Of a stretch of DNA of 64,000 nt, positions 1 to 10,768 are shown piece after piece; within the stretch, counting starts at the first letter, position 1, and each line of letters begins with the position of its first letter. The position numbers and the translations under genes were made by a program. The notes beneath the pieces were generated by a model, which was not told where the DNA came from, ran no database searches, and worked only from the letters and a program-made list of their open reading frames with translations. Source of the stretch: Rhizoclosmatium globosum (lineage: Eukaryota > Chytridiomycota > Chytridiomycetes > Chytridiales > Chytriomycetaceae); the NCBI GenBank assembly GCA_002104985.1, contig MCGO01000014.1:310001-374000 (forward strand), in the 5' to 3' direction.

Positions 1-224
1 AGAAGATAAGCTTTGTGGAAATTGTTCAGCAATTCATTTATTATTCATTAAACGAATCATATATCTTTTTTGGGGTGAATTGGTTCATTTTGTCATCTTC
101 ATTGTTGGCCGAGCTTCACCGATGTCCATTACAAAACGTGACAAACAATTTTTCAGGTTCAAGACAGGATTTGAACCAGCACGTGAATTGAACCAATTAA
201 ATCTCCATCAATGAAAGAAAAGGG

Positions 225-230
225 TATAAA
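225..230 (+). promoter_or_regulatory. TATA box upstream of the first family gene
   Basis: A TATAAA hexamer lies 53 bases upstream of the ATG at 283. The broken paralogue at 1,904 has TATAAAA at 1,850 in the same relative place, 48-54 bases before its ATG. This shared arrangement favours 283 as the start over the in-frame ATG at 211, which lies upstream of the TATA box. Confidence 0.5.
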
Positions 231-282
231 GAGAGAGCTATCCAGGAGGAAAGTTTCAAAAGTATCATACAAAACAAAAACA

Positions 283-1156
283 ATGAAACATTCTTCTTCT
301 ACAACTCCTGCCAGTTCCTCTCATCGAGACCCTTCCAACTTTGGTGCCACGGAATTTCATGCTGACGTTGAGGCTCAGGCTGAACTCGCTTTGTTCTTGC
401 GCACTCTGATTGATGGTGACACAACTCCCAAGGGTACTGATGTGAAGGACGCTTGTCCAGCACTCAGAAAGTACGAGACCCCCACTTTGAACTCTAAAAT
501 TAGACAATTTTGGCAAAAATTGAAACGTGACAAGAGTGAGTATCTAATTTAATAGCTTTACTTTTACCGTCATAGACTGGAATCCAGCTGATGATCAGCA
601 ACCCATGGTACTTGGAAATGTTGGATCCTCTGATTCTGTTGCAGGACGTTCCAATGGAATTTCTGTTGGTATCAGAACTACTGCCAGTGCCAAACGTCTT
701 AGACTTCTTGAGAATGGCTCCGATCCTGACGAGGCTGACGGTGAAGGTGATCTCCACACTGAGGACTTGGAACAACTCCTCAACTGCCGCCCATTGGCTG
801 TGCCCCGCCCAAAACCTCTGGCCACTTTCTCCAGTGCCAACCTTTGTCCTGCTGCTTCTGCCAATTCAACTCAGGCTTCAACTGCTGTTAAGCTTGCCTA
901 CACACGTCTTGGTAATCAAAACAGCCAGTTTAACTCCAACTTTCGTATGCATGAAGTCTTTGATGGGGTTGACGGCAAAAGTCTCAGCTACTGTTACATT
1001 TTGATTTGTTTGCTCACCGTTATGCGCTGGGAGGTCAATATTGTTGGTGACAGGAAAGTGCTCAACTATGCATTTTGGCCAAAAACTATGAACCCTTCTG
1101 ATTTCATTGATCGGAAACACCCCGAGTTTGAAAATGCTGAACCGCTGCCATTGTGA
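283..1156 (+). CDS. Unknown-family protein, intact but shortened copy
   Basis: Two exons (283-535 and 576-1156) are joined by a 40-base intron with a GTGAGT donor and CATAG acceptor; the frame closes exactly, giving 277 residues. I do not recognise a domain. The N-terminus is Ser/Thr-rich, then comes a helical-looking block ending in SKIRQFWQKLKRDKNWNP, an acidic stretch, and a C-terminal part with MRWEVNIVGDRK and FWPKTMNPSDF. The paralogue at 1,904-2,850 aligns along the whole length and continues about 55 codons further. Here that tail is cut off by a frame change near 1,145: the next frame continues AAIVKYFR, matching the paralogue's WAIVTYFG. So this copy is probably a C-terminally truncated relic, although the frame from 283 to 1156 is open. 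Function unknown. Confidence 0.55.
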
Positions 1157-1849
1157 AGTATTTCAGGAGCGTCACTATACACCATAAGTCAATAGGGGTG
1201 GTCAAAGATGGGTGTTTTGGACAATTTTCGCAAGTGCGAAAAGCGAAGTTTCGAACTGTTCAAAATCAGCTTTTCGAATCCAAAAGCGAACCCATGGCTC
1301 GCTTTTCAACTTTGCTTTTGAGAGCCGCTTTTGAGTTTCGCTTTTTGATTTCGCTTTTCACCACCCAATCCGCTATGACAAAACACATCAAGAGGTTGTG
1401 GTTCGAAACTGCACCTCTGACCGTCCCTCGTCCCTGGTTTCGAACCGCCGCTTTTCAAAATGATGAAAGTGCGCTTTTCAAATGCCCCAATGTTTGCTTT
1501 TCAATTTCTCCATTTTCTTAACTTTGACCACCAGAGATAGACTCAAAATTTCCGTGAATCAAATATTAGCAAGTTTAATTAATAGGGTCAGATTACTTTT
1601 CAGTGAGAAAAAACCAACAAGACCCACAGTGCAGTGAATAAAACTACAGTAAAATTTCAGTGTATATAACAAAGAACTTGGGCAATGAATCACATTTGTT
1701 TTTTGAAACAGTTTGATTATTTTTTGGTTTGATTTGGTACAAGTTTGAATCTCGAACCGTTCAAAAAAAATTTTGTGGGGTGGCACGAGCCCCTCTCACA
1801 AATTAATTCCAATCAAATTGAATATATCTCCAAATAAATAAAAAACTGG
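1157..1849. other. Intergenic stretch with a dispersed GCTTTTC/GAAAAGC motif
   Basis: No gene is supported. From about 1,157 to 1,190 there is a remnant of the family C-terminus in a shifted frame. Between about 1,226 and 1,512 the motif CGCTTTT or its complement CGAAAAG recurs roughly ten times at irregular spacing, so the stretch is compositionally unusual. The remainder to 1,849 is AT-rich and featureless. Confidence 0.5.
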
Positions 1850-1856
1850 TATAAAA
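1850..1856 (+). promoter_or_regulatory. TATA box of the broken paralogue
   Basis: TATAAAA lies 48-54 bases before the ATG at 1,904, mirroring the first copy. A pyrimidine-rich leader follows. It shows that the promoter was duplicated together with the gene. Confidence 0.45.
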
Positions 1857-1903
1857 AGCGGTAGTCTCATACTGTTTTCTCCCACTCTCTTCTCTAAAAG
1901 CCA

Positions 1904-2850
1904 ATGAGCTCGTCCTCTTCAACTCCCCAGCAGCGTTGGGCCAAGCTAATCTTGGTGCTATTGAGTTCCACAAAGACACAGTAGCCCAAGCCCAATTGGT
2001 CAACTATCTTCGCCCACTTGTGGACAGTGACATGTGGTAAAGTATGATTCTGCGACTGTCAACTCCAAGATTAAGCAGTATTGGAAGCGTTTGAAACGCA
2101 ATGAATATAAGCATTTAACATTTATACAATATGTTTCTAATAATTAACTTAGGCTTGGAATCCTGAGGACAACATGGATCCGATGGAACTGAGCAAGCTG
2201 AGTGCAAGTTTGAAACGCCAACAACTTCTTTTGAAAAATGAATTTGATCCCAAGGAGGAAGATGAAGAGGGTGAGTCTGAAAACGGTATTCTTGAACAGC
2301 TTCTTGGTCCTCGCGTGTCTGCCAACTGTGCTGAAACAACTGCATTGGCCACGTCTTCCAGTGCATCTGTCTCAAATGTGCAGCCTCCACGTGTAATTAC
2401 TGCCTCACCAGTTACTGCTACCACTACCACTGTCCAGCTTGCATACACCCTCCTTGGTAACCAAACCAGCAAGTTTGTTTCCAACTTCCGCATGCATGAG
2501 ATCTTTGATGCACCAGACAAGACAGGCAGTTGCCAACAGATATGCAATGGGAGGCAAATATTATGGGGGATGGCAAGATCCTCAATAACGTCTTTTGGCC
2601 AACTACAACGAGTCCCTCAGACTTTATTGATCCCAATTTTCCAGTTTTTGAAAATCCTGAGACTTGGGCCATTGTGACGTACTTTGGTAACAATACTAAT
2701 AGCGAACAGTTTCGTTACACATTTGCTTTGCCAGAAGTGGTAGATTCGACGTGTATCAAGAAACGCTTCATTTTCCGCACCATCAAAACAAAGGATATTT
2801 TTGGTGTGGATACAACGATCATGCAGAAAGTTGCTGTCTTGCGCACTTAA
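1904..2850 (+). pseudogene. Broken second copy of the unknown family
   Basis: This copy aligns with the protein at 283-1156 from its Ser-rich N-terminus (matching GAIEF, AQAQL, LRPLVDSD) through VNSKIKQYWKRLKRN to the C-terminal IMGDGKILNN block and a tail absent from the first copy. Breaks are visible: a stop at 2,037-2,039 where about 18 residues of the first copy are missing; loss of the intron donor near 2,105, where the first copy has GTGAGTATC and this copy reads AATATAAG; a frame change near 2,515-2,530; and a TAA at 2,848-2,850 where the third fragment has a TAT codon, followed by a readable SGQSSTGV tail. It is therefore a decayed duplicate. Function unknown. Confidence 0.65.
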
Positions 2851-2971
2851 TACTTCTCTGGCCAATCATCCACTGGTGTGCTTGGGTTGTGGGATTAACA
2901 GTTGTCTGTCAATTATCATTTATTCTACTTTACATCATTCTTTTATACCCAAATAAACTCATTTATCCAGC

Positions 2972-3195
2972 TTTGTGCACCCTCCAGCAATGATACCAAT
3001 AATGAAATCTTCCGTTACACGTTCAACCTTCCTGAAGCTGTTAACTCGACATGTATTAATGAACGCTTCATTTGCCGCACCATTACTACCAAGGACGCCC
3101 ATGGCAACACTGTCACCATCTCGCAAAAGGTTGCTGTTTTATGTACCTATATCATTTCTGGTCAGTCTTCCACTGGTGTTCAAGAACTTTGGTAG
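2972..3195 (+). pseudogene. Third copy, C-terminal fragment only
   Basis: About 70 codons repeat the tail of the copy ending at 2,850: NDTNNEIFRYTFNLPEA against NNTNSEQFRYTFALPEV, then the STCI and RTITTKD blocks, QKVAVLCT and SGQSSTGVQELW before the stop. No upstream part of the gene is present, so this is a tandemly duplicated 3' fragment. It retains a tyrosine codon where copy two has a stop, so it shows what the original tail looked like. Confidence 0.6.
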
Positions 3196-3660
3196 CTTAT
3201 CTGGAAACTCTATCCTTTTTTATCATTTATCTCAAGACAATAAAATGATGATATCATTTTTATTTGACTTTGTGCACACTCCAGGGAAACTGGTCACGAC
3301 CATGGAGATGAGTTGGGGTTAAACCTCTGTTAACCATACTTTGTTAAACCAGTGTCCCGTACTCACAGTAATTTATCTGCAAAATACATGTTCCTGTGAA
3401 ACCAAGATAAAATGTTCTAAGAATGTTTCAAAATTTCTTTTTCCTTCAGTTGTTACAAGAACTTGTCGCACTTAATATATATAATCCATACCATTCCTCT
3501 TAGCTTGGAACACACAATCAGAAAACGGAAACATTGGAGGGAGATAGATTTAACAGCGGCAAGGAGATGTAGTTCAGGCCCAGACCACCAAAGAAAAGGT
3601 TTGTTTCCAGCTCCACAACAAAATCGGTAGAGAGCCACCAGCCTGAGTGCCAGGATTGGA
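3196..3660. other. Spacer with no gene seen
   Basis: Only short frames with no recognisable similarity. The sequence is AT-rich and I see no repeat or RNA structure worth calling. Confidence 0.4.
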
Positions 3661-3667
3661 GCCAACA

Positions 3668-4223
3668 ATGGCAATTGCATCTAACACTGACCCAGATTGT
3701 GGATTAGTTTCAACTGTCAAGTGTGGTCAAGGTCCTGCAAACTTCATCCCACAGAAAGGGGAGTACAACTGGCTCGTGGACAACAACAACACAAAAATAG
3801 TCTTCCCTGGCACTCAAAAAATGAACAACAATTGCCATAGGACTAATTCCCAATCACACTCTCGAAAATGTACACTTTCTCATTAAAGACCTCAACTTCG
3901 CCCACAAAGCCATCTCCACCATTGAAGCACAAGTCTCTGCACTGGAAGCCTCCAATTCTAAAATGACACACAATGCCTATGTGAACATCCAAATGAACAA
4001 CGGAGAAACAGCAACTTGCCCTAGACCACTTGGAAATCCTTCCCACCTCCAACAATACCATCCATACCAGCAAACCCCTGGCAGCCTCTCTCCCCCAAAC
4101 GCAACCGCACCACCAGTCAGACCACCACAACCACCAAACTCCTGTCCCTGTGTCACTTGGGAGGAACCAGGGCATATTGCAATCAACTGCCCCCACTATT
4201 GCTCTGTCACTATCGTTGGCTGA
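3668..4223 (+). pseudogene. Decayed gag-like frame with altered zinc knuckle
   Basis: Two overlapping frames combine into a gag-like layout: an N-terminal part (3,668 to about 3,835), a one-base frame change near 3,835, a coiled-coil-like block (LNFAHKAISTIEAQVSAL), a Pro/Gln-rich linker, and CVTWEEPGHIAINC at the end. That last motif is a retroviral-type C-x2-C-x4-H-x4-C knuckle in which the second cysteine has become tryptophan. The frame stops at 4,223 without a convincing protease or polymerase behind it. Gag proteins package retrotransposon RNA; this copy would not bind zinc normally. The assignment rests mainly on the knuckle, so it is tentative. Confidence 0.4.
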
Positions 4224-5400
4224 AGAGAGACACCAGCAGATCTTGCTCCTTGAACTTGAATGGGTGAGGAAAGTTGCTCTCTGTGGACAACCTTGTTGTG
4301 TTTGGTGTTGGAAATCTGGTTCTGAGTTTCCCTGTATCAAGTGTATCTGTTTGAAAAAGGTACATAAGCTGTCAGAACGCTCTTTACTTTATTTGATGAC
4401 ATCTATTAGAATGGTCAACGTGGATGTGTGGTTGGAATGCTCAGCCTTGAGTTCATTGCAAAAAACGCAACCAATCAATATACACAGTGTACAGGGATTG
4501 TTGGCGCTCATGCAAAAGTCACATACTAGCAAGGCTCGTAAACTGAGCTATGAGAAAATGGAGCAGCAACTGTGTATGTGTTAAAGGAGCAAGTTGGGAA
4601 ATGTGAAACTCAAGAAGTTATTATGAGTTAATTGCTTTCAAAGGCTTTCAAAAACAAACAAGAATACATTAATAGTTTTGAAGTCAAATATTAATTCTAT
4701 ATAAAATTACTAGTGTCGTGGACACTACCTTTATGTGGACACTATCAATTTGTGGACACTACTATTTAAATAAAGCACATTAGTAATGAGGTGGTGGGGG
4801 TTGCAGTTCTGTGGTAAAGAACGAAAACCTTCAAAACCTATCTCCTCTGTCAATCCTCTACTTATTCTCCTCTAAAATTTCCAAAATAATGAAGAAACAA
4901 AATATGAAGGCAATCTAGAGCCTTTTTTTTCAATTACGGCTCAGGTTCACATGCTGCACGTGTTGGGTTCAAGGTGTGTGCCCTGGCGCAGCTCCTTTAA
5001 TCTTTCTTCAATTTTTTGATATTTTAACCAGATAGTTATATTAGTCTTATTAATTGTTCCCCAAAGTTTCAGCCAAATTCCTACAGACGTTCCCAAGTTG
5101 CAGCCAAGTGGTGTTCAAACCCAAACTCAAACCACAAGGTTTTGGATATTATGGTTATATCCATTCATCTCAGACATGTTCAATAAAAGCAATTGTATGT
5201 GGAATACTTTATTTGAATATCACTCTGAAGCCATATTTGGTAGCAAATGACGCAATTGATGGCGTCAGCTTGTGCTGAAAAGGCATTGAGTGAGTTGGGG
5301 GCAATTTGGTTGTTGTATTTGCATACATTGTTGTCGTGGGGTTTATGGGAATGGTTGGTAGTATATTGATTGGTCAAAGGTTGCAGCAACATTTGTAGTT
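4224..5400. other. Spacer, AT-rich, no intact gene
   Basis: Only short frames occur. The region contains the GTGGACACTA triplet repeat (separate entry) and ends at the transposase relic. It may be the rest of the gag-like element or a flank of the DDE element, but nothing decisive is visible. Confidence 0.4.
4711..4761. repeat. Three copies of GTGGACACTA plus an inverted arm
   Basis: GTGGACACTA occurs at 4,718-4,727, 4,735-4,744 and 4,752-4,761, spaced 17 bases. The first copy is preceded by TAGTGTC, making the inverted repeat TAGTGTC-GTG-GACACTA. Such arrays resemble terminal inverted repeats or transposase binding sites. It lies about 650 bases before the DDE transposase relic, but I found no matching copy on its far side. 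Confidence 0.45.
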
Positions 5401-5401
5401 C

Positions 5402-6720
5402 AGTGGGGGCGCAATAAACTCATCAAATTTCAACAATGGATGTTGGAAGAGCACAATTGTGGTGCCAAGTATATTGCAGCAACAGCTCTTCTTACATTTC
5501 CAGACCACTTCAAGCAAGCTGCTTATGGCACCAACCATAAGAAGGCGTCACTTTGGCTCAATTCAAACCAAGGGCTCTTGGCTTTTCAGTCCTCTTAGAG
5601 GGTACAAGTCAAGTATCAGTTGCCACAGTTTCTGGTCGTTTGCAAGTTTACAAGAAGACTCTTCCAAAGAAAGGACATACTAGGGCTCCTTGGGTTGAAC
5701 TTGTGCACAAAAATCTTCTGGACGAGTTAAAACAGTTGCGAAAAGCTGGTTGCAAGTTCTACGCTGATACTCTTCACCACCTTGTGCTCTTTTTGATTGG
5801 CAGGTCTCACAAATGAGACTTTGACTCTCAGCATAACTGATTATGTGTCATCAAAAACCAAAAACAGAATTGTACAAGTTCCAATCAAGGATGCCATCAC
5901 TTCAGCATTTATACAGCATTTTTATGAATGTTTTGGAATAACTCTGCCTACTCAGACAGGAAAGCTGGCTGTATTTGGAGCAAACTGTTGCTTTTGTCAA
6001 GCATGATTCCAATCTGGCAAGGTAAAAGAACATCTTATTCATAATTGGGGCAAAACACACTTTGTTATAAATTTTGATAATAGTAAAACTCTCAGGTTTA
6101 TTGGAGATGAGAATGTCAAGTACTTGGATGTTGTTTCTGGAGGAAAAGGTATGACAATGATGGTGTGCTTGTCTGGTGGTCAAGGTGTAAGTTTATGGAG
6201 CCTTTCATGATTCTTCCCAATAACAATCAAAGTTATCCAGGATACTATCCCAGGAGTTGCATATAAGTCTCAATCCAAGGGCTGGAATGATTGCATTGTT
6301 TTTCCACAGTTCATATCCAGTCCGGTTTTTATAAAGCACAGACATGGGTTACTTGCCAACCCAAATGGAGAGAAGGTTTGACTCTTGTTTCTTGCATTCA
6401 GTATTAAATTCCTTCAAACTTTTAGATCACCCTTTTCCTCGATAACTGTGGAGGCCATAACAACTCCCTGACCTTCAGGCTGCACTCAATTGTGCAAATG
6501 TTGAGCTCCGCTTTCCCAAGAACGCAACTCATCTGGTACAGCCCTGTGATCAACATTCTATCTTTGTTTTGATCCCGGTTTTGTTCTCCGAAAAGTAGAA
6601 ACATAATGAATAGACACAAAAAAAAAGGGAGCTTCCCAAGGTTGTCCAGTGCCCATTTTGCAAGTTTGTCAAGTTAATGACAGCAGGAGTTGCAACATCA
6701 TGCACAATGTGTTATCCTTT
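5402..6720 (+). pseudogene. Degenerate pogo/jerky-type DDE transposase
   Basis: Pieces in several frames follow the order of this transposase family: an N-terminal DNA-binding block (about 5,405-5,570), a linker with APWVELVHKNLLDELKQLR (5,690), RIVQVPIKDAITSAFIQHF (5,860-5,920), NWGKTHFVINFDNSKTL followed by VKYLDVVSGGKGMTMMV (6,040-6,160), IPGVAYKSQSKGWND (6,250-6,290), LFLDNCGGHNN (6,430-6,465), and LRFPKNATHLVQPCDQH (6,510-6,560), with a CxxC..CxxC tail at 6,655-6,715. Family members carry NFDETH at the first catalytic position; here it reads NWGKTH, so the catalytic aspartate is lost. Frame breaks lie near 5,600, 6,005 and 6,470. It is a dead copy. The assignment relies on remembered family motifs. 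Confidence 0.6.
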
Positions 6721-7358
6721 GATGTGAGCAACCACAATCCATAACTAATGTAGCATTTTCATTTTGCTGTGCAGCAGTCTGAACAGCCCTTCACCGTTGT
6801 TGCGTCTCTCTGTTGGCTGCTTGTCTGTTTTAACATCAGTACTGTAGCTTACATAATAGCTGTACAAACCTTTCTGCTCAATCTTTTGGTCCAGTAGGTA
6901 CTGCAGTATTACATAGCACACAACAATCCAGATGTAGCTGACAGGATGGGATGGATCTGGCAAAAAGGTGGCATTAAAAACGGCAATGAGATTGGTGGAA
7001 GGGAACCTGATGGCAATGTTGGTGGAATGCTCGTTTCAGGCATTTAAGCAGGTGTTCATAGAGGAGGCAGTGTTGTTGTGAGTAGGGAGAGCAGATACAA
7101 GAAACTATGTGTGATTGTATAATTTGCACTTGTCATACTGGGACGCTGGTTGGGACAGAGTACTTCCAGATTGACTTGACCTTCTGGAACACCACACTCA
7201 GAAGATGATTGCCCCAACATTGTAAGTCCCAACATCAGCTGTGATGGCTGCTCGCACTTGATTACTGAGTATCCAGTTAAGATGCAATCAAGGGGGAGTT
7301 TTCTGGTGGAGAATCTTTGCTTCATATGCAACAATTTGCCAAGCACCAACCACTATTT

Positions 7359-7448
7359 CTCTCTCACACAAGAAATTGCCAAGTTGCACGGTTGTTTCTT
7401 GTTCTCTCTCACACAAGAAATTGCCAAGTTGCGTGGTTGTTTCTTGTG
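7359..7448. repeat. 45-bp direct repeat, two copies
   Basis: The units at 7,359-7,403 and 7,404-7,448 begin CTCTCTCACACAAG and differ at only a few positions (GCACGG versus GCGTGG near the end). A third partial copy (GGAAATTGCC) follows. Confidence 0.75.
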
Positions 7449-7661
7449 GCATCAGGAAATTGCCATGGCAGAATACCACTGAGAATTCTGTGAGGCTGGT
7501 CCATCTCCAGGCCTAAGTCCTGACATCCAGATCTTCACTGCACATGTGACTTTTGGGGACAGACAAGAATAACCTCTCTGACAGTGAAGATCTCGGACGT
7601 GTCGGAGATCAATAGCAATGGGCCAATCGAGTAATGCAAAGGGTGGATATAGATGAAGGCG

Positions 7662-7761
7662 CTGATGTGTGGAGAGTCAGCACACACATAGAATCAGCGA
7701 GTCTTTATATAATATCCAACCTGATGAGTGGAGAGTCAGCACACGCACGGAATCAGCGAGT
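7662..7761. repeat. 41-bp direct repeat, two separated copies
   Basis: Copies at 7,662-7,702 and 7,721-7,761 share GGAGAGTCAGCACAC and GAATCAGCGAGT, separated by an 18-base AT-rich spacer. Confidence 0.7.
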
Positions 7762-7811
7762 GAAGATTCTCCCTCATCAGGATTTCTGTATTTATAGTTT
7801 TGATGAACCCG

Positions 7812-7867
7812 TCGATAGAACCTTGGATGGAACCTTAATCGGAACCTCGATTGGAACCTTGACTGGA
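7812..7867. repeat. 12-bp GGAACCTT-type minisatellite
   Basis: About five imperfect 12-base units of the form GATTGGAACCTT (GATAGAACCTT, GGATGGAACCTT, AATCGGAACCTC, GATTGGAACCTT, GACTGGAG) follow one another. Confidence 0.6.
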
Positions 7868-8127
7868 GTAATAGGACTTGACAGCAAACTGGGTCTCGGG
7901 ACCAAGTGGTTATTCCACACACTGACAGGGCCTTGAAACAGAAAGTAGTACCAAAGGTTCTTATGAACCCAAACCTCAACAGACTGCTTTGGCACATCCC
8001 TATCCATTTTGTTTAATATTCCTTGATGTAAATGCAATTGAGGGAGTAATATTTTAATATATTGTTTTCTGCATAAATATGAATGATGACAAGAAAAGGA
8101 GAAAGGAAAAGAATACAGTGATATTCT

Positions 8128-9047
8128 TTATGCCCTGCGTCTCATCATAGCAAGATCTTCATACATTTCATGGTCTTTGACTTGAATGGGTAGAGTGGGA
8201 CCGTTTGATGCCTTCCCTTTTGATTTACCACGACCCTCCTTCTTTTCATCTGTCATTTTAGCTGCTTGCGCACGAGTTGTTTTTCTTGTAGTCGTTTTTT
8301 GTGATTCGGATGATACTTCTGAGGGAAAAGGAAAAGGTGAGATGCGTTTCAGTAGAAAGCTCACAACGAACCGTTTGAAACGTCAAAGTTCTCTCGGTCT
8401 TCCTTCAGCTTTTTCCTGCGCTCTTCAAGTTGCTGAAGTATTTTCTCACGAAGCCCCTGCTTTTCTGCCTAATAGTTTGGGCGTCAGATCAATCGACTTC
8501 AAGACAAAAACCGTTTCGTCGTCAAACGACAAGGTACGAGATGTATGAACTAACGTACCAAATACTCTTGGTCGTACGCTTCTTTCTCTGCTTGGTACAT
8601 TGCCATTGCACATTCCAGTTGGTAGTTTCGAAAGAGCTCAGCCTTTTTGATAGCAGCGTTCCGTTCGAACTCGAGCAAAGCCACACGTTCTGCGAATTCT
8701 TGATGAGTTCCTGCAGGTCAGAGAAGCGTCAGTAAGAGAGGCGTCAAATGAGGATTCGCTCCAGTCCTCATCCAACTCTCTCAATCAAGGACTAAGATCA
8801 TACGAACCATCCTGAACATCCCTGAGCTCCTGCTTAAAGGCAGCCAGCTTTTCAAAGTAGATTCTGGATGGGAAGCGAACGACAGTCAGCAGAGCCACCT
8901 TCCAAACAAGTCAGAGTCAGTTGAACTGAAAACAAACCGTTCTTTCGCCTCTGAAAAGTCCCGTCCAATCAGATCGATTCTGTCGAGAAACTCGCGGTGT
9001 CGCTTCTCTTTCTTGGACAGTTGCGGCAGCTGGTCGTCGGCCTCCAT
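8128..9047 (-). CDS. SDS3: Sds3-like subunit of the Sin3 histone deacetylase complex
   Basis: Five exons on the minus strand (9047-8938, 8863-8808, 8710-8559, 8468-8372, 8318-8128) splice into an exact 201-residue frame. After LDRIDLIGRDFSEAKERIYF comes the long coiled coil typical of the Sds3/BRMS1 family, with DGTHQEFAERVALLEFERN, LECAMAMYQAEKEAYDQEY and LREKILQQLEERRKKLKED; the tail is Lys-rich. Sds3 proteins scaffold the Rpd3/HDAC1-Sin3 co-repressor in the nucleus. The protein is short but contains the whole signature helix. The start at 9,047 is chosen because the next gene begins head to head at 9,088, so the two share a 40-base promoter core. One donor is GTTTGT and two are GTTCGT, weaker than the GTACGT donor of intron 3, but the frame closes with them. 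Confidence 0.85.
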
Positions 9048-9087
9048 TTTTGAACAAGTCCTTTTTGTGTTTCCAACTGCTTCACAG

Positions 9088-10631
9088 ATGATGTTTGGAT
9101 TCAATCGGGCTAAGCGAACGCCGCTGGATCTCGTAAAGGGCACGAAAGAATACATTGCGAAACTATCGCAAGGAGACAAGCGCAAGGTGTGTGTTTTTGT
9201 TGTTTGTTTCGCTGTGTTCCTGGGCTTATCCTCTCAAACTACAGGCCAATGAAGAGATCTCAAAGAATCTTGTTGCTATGAAAGGAATTCTCTATGGCGA
9301 TGGTGGTGCGTTTGACGTCGAAACCGAAGTTGGATTGATACGCTGATACTGCAAACCCCCTGCAGTTTCTGATCCTAGCCCCGAGCTTGTTGCGCAACTA
9401 TCTCACGAAATTTATAACAACGATATCCTCCCTCTACTTATTGGAAACATCTGGAAGCTTGAGTTTGAAGTAAGTTGAGAGAACAATCGATGCTGAAGGT
9501 CATTGTGGTTGGACCTGTCTTGGGATATGAAATGACTGTCCAACTATGAAGGATATTATTATTGAGCTCAACGTCTCTGCATAGGCCAAGAAGGATGTTT
9601 CTCAAATCTTCAACAACCTGTTGAGACGACAGATTGGAACTCGATTTCCAACGGCTGAATACGTTTCTGCAAGGCCAGAAATATTACGAATGCTGATGGA
9701 AGGGTAATTATCTCTTTCGATTTTAATTCTGACGTTCAGTGAGTGACTTAAGGCTTTATTCATTTCCCAGATACGAAAATCAAGATATTGCACTGCATTG
9801 CGGAATGATTCTGCGTGAATGTATACGTCACGAGATACTAGCGAAGCAGATTTTAGAATCTACAAACTTTTGGAAGTTCTTCAGCTACGTCGAATTACCC
9901 ACGTTTGACGTAGCTTCGGATGCATTTCAGACATTTAAGGTAACTCTCTGGGTAGATTTATGGTCACAGAAGAATAATCGTTTGTAGGACCTATTGACAA
10001 AACATAAATCAATTGTTTCTGTTTTCCTCGCTGATCGTTACGATGAAGTATGTTCTTGTATTGAATCAAATTGGGCTTCAAAGCTGATGTTGCATCCTCA
10101 GTTTTTCGACAAATATACAACGTTGTTGAACTCATCGAATTACGTCACCAAAAGGCAGTCTCTGAAGGTATACTACTTCACTTACTCTCAAAGTAACCTG
10201 ATTTATGACGGAGTTTAGCTCCTCGGCGAAGTCCTCCTTGACCGAACTAATTATAGTGTTATGGCGAAATACATCTCAAGTCCAGATAACCTGAAGCTCA
10301 TGATGAATCTTCTACGAGACAAGAGCCGAAATATTCAATTTGAGGCCTTCCATGTGTTCAAGGTGTGTGATTGTTGGCTCTTCTCGTTCTCCTCATGGTT
10401 TAGCTCCTGTAGGTGTTTGTCGCCAATCCAAATAAGGCAAAGCCTATTCTAGACATATTGCAGAAGAATAAGGAGAAGCTGGTTACGTACTTGACTGGAT
10501 TTCACAACGATCGAACTGGTGGGTCAACCGAGGTTGCCTAATCTGTTCCTGCCTAACTTTAAACCCATTCAGACGATGAAACGTTCGCGGATGAGAAAGC
10601 GTTCCTGATAAAGGCAATCCAGGAAATGTGA
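9088..10631 (+). CDS. HYM1: MO25/Cab39/Hym1 scaffold protein
   Basis: Ten exons (9088-9186, 9245-9305, 9366-9469, 9585-9703, 9771-9939, 9988-10047, 10102-10167, 10219-10362, 10413-10518, 10573-10631) give 328 residues, close to the 330-340 usual for the family. Unmistakable blocks include [90 protein letters not shown] and [19 protein letters not shown]25 is a helical-repeat scaffold that activates STE20-family/germinal-centre kinases; in fungi Hym1 acts in the RAM pathway for polarity and cell separation. A second ATG follows at 9,091, so the first residue could be either. Exon 2 could end at 9,305 or three bases earlier without changing frame. Confidence 0.95.
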
Positions 10632-10768
10632 TGGCTACGTTTGGCAGTTTCATGGGTTTAAAGTTCTTCCGGCTAATCCAAAGAGAGTAATAAACTTGTT
10701 CAGTAGCGACAAACATTGGTTTGAGGATCGTGGGGTGGTTTGCGAAAAATCACAACAGAAAACAAGAA

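Larger units (their letters stand above)
6721..8127. other. Spacer with minor tandem repeats, no gene
   Basis: No convincing coding region. It probably includes the 3' flank of the DDE element and then three short tandem repeats (7,359-7,448, 7,662-7,761 and 7,812-7,867). The last 80 bases are the likely 3' UTR of the Sds3-like gene. Confidence 0.45.

Noticed and set aside
4224..4600. Retroviral-type protease after the gag-like frame
   Set aside because: No D-T/S-G motif could be found in any frame; only scattered hydrophobic stretches.
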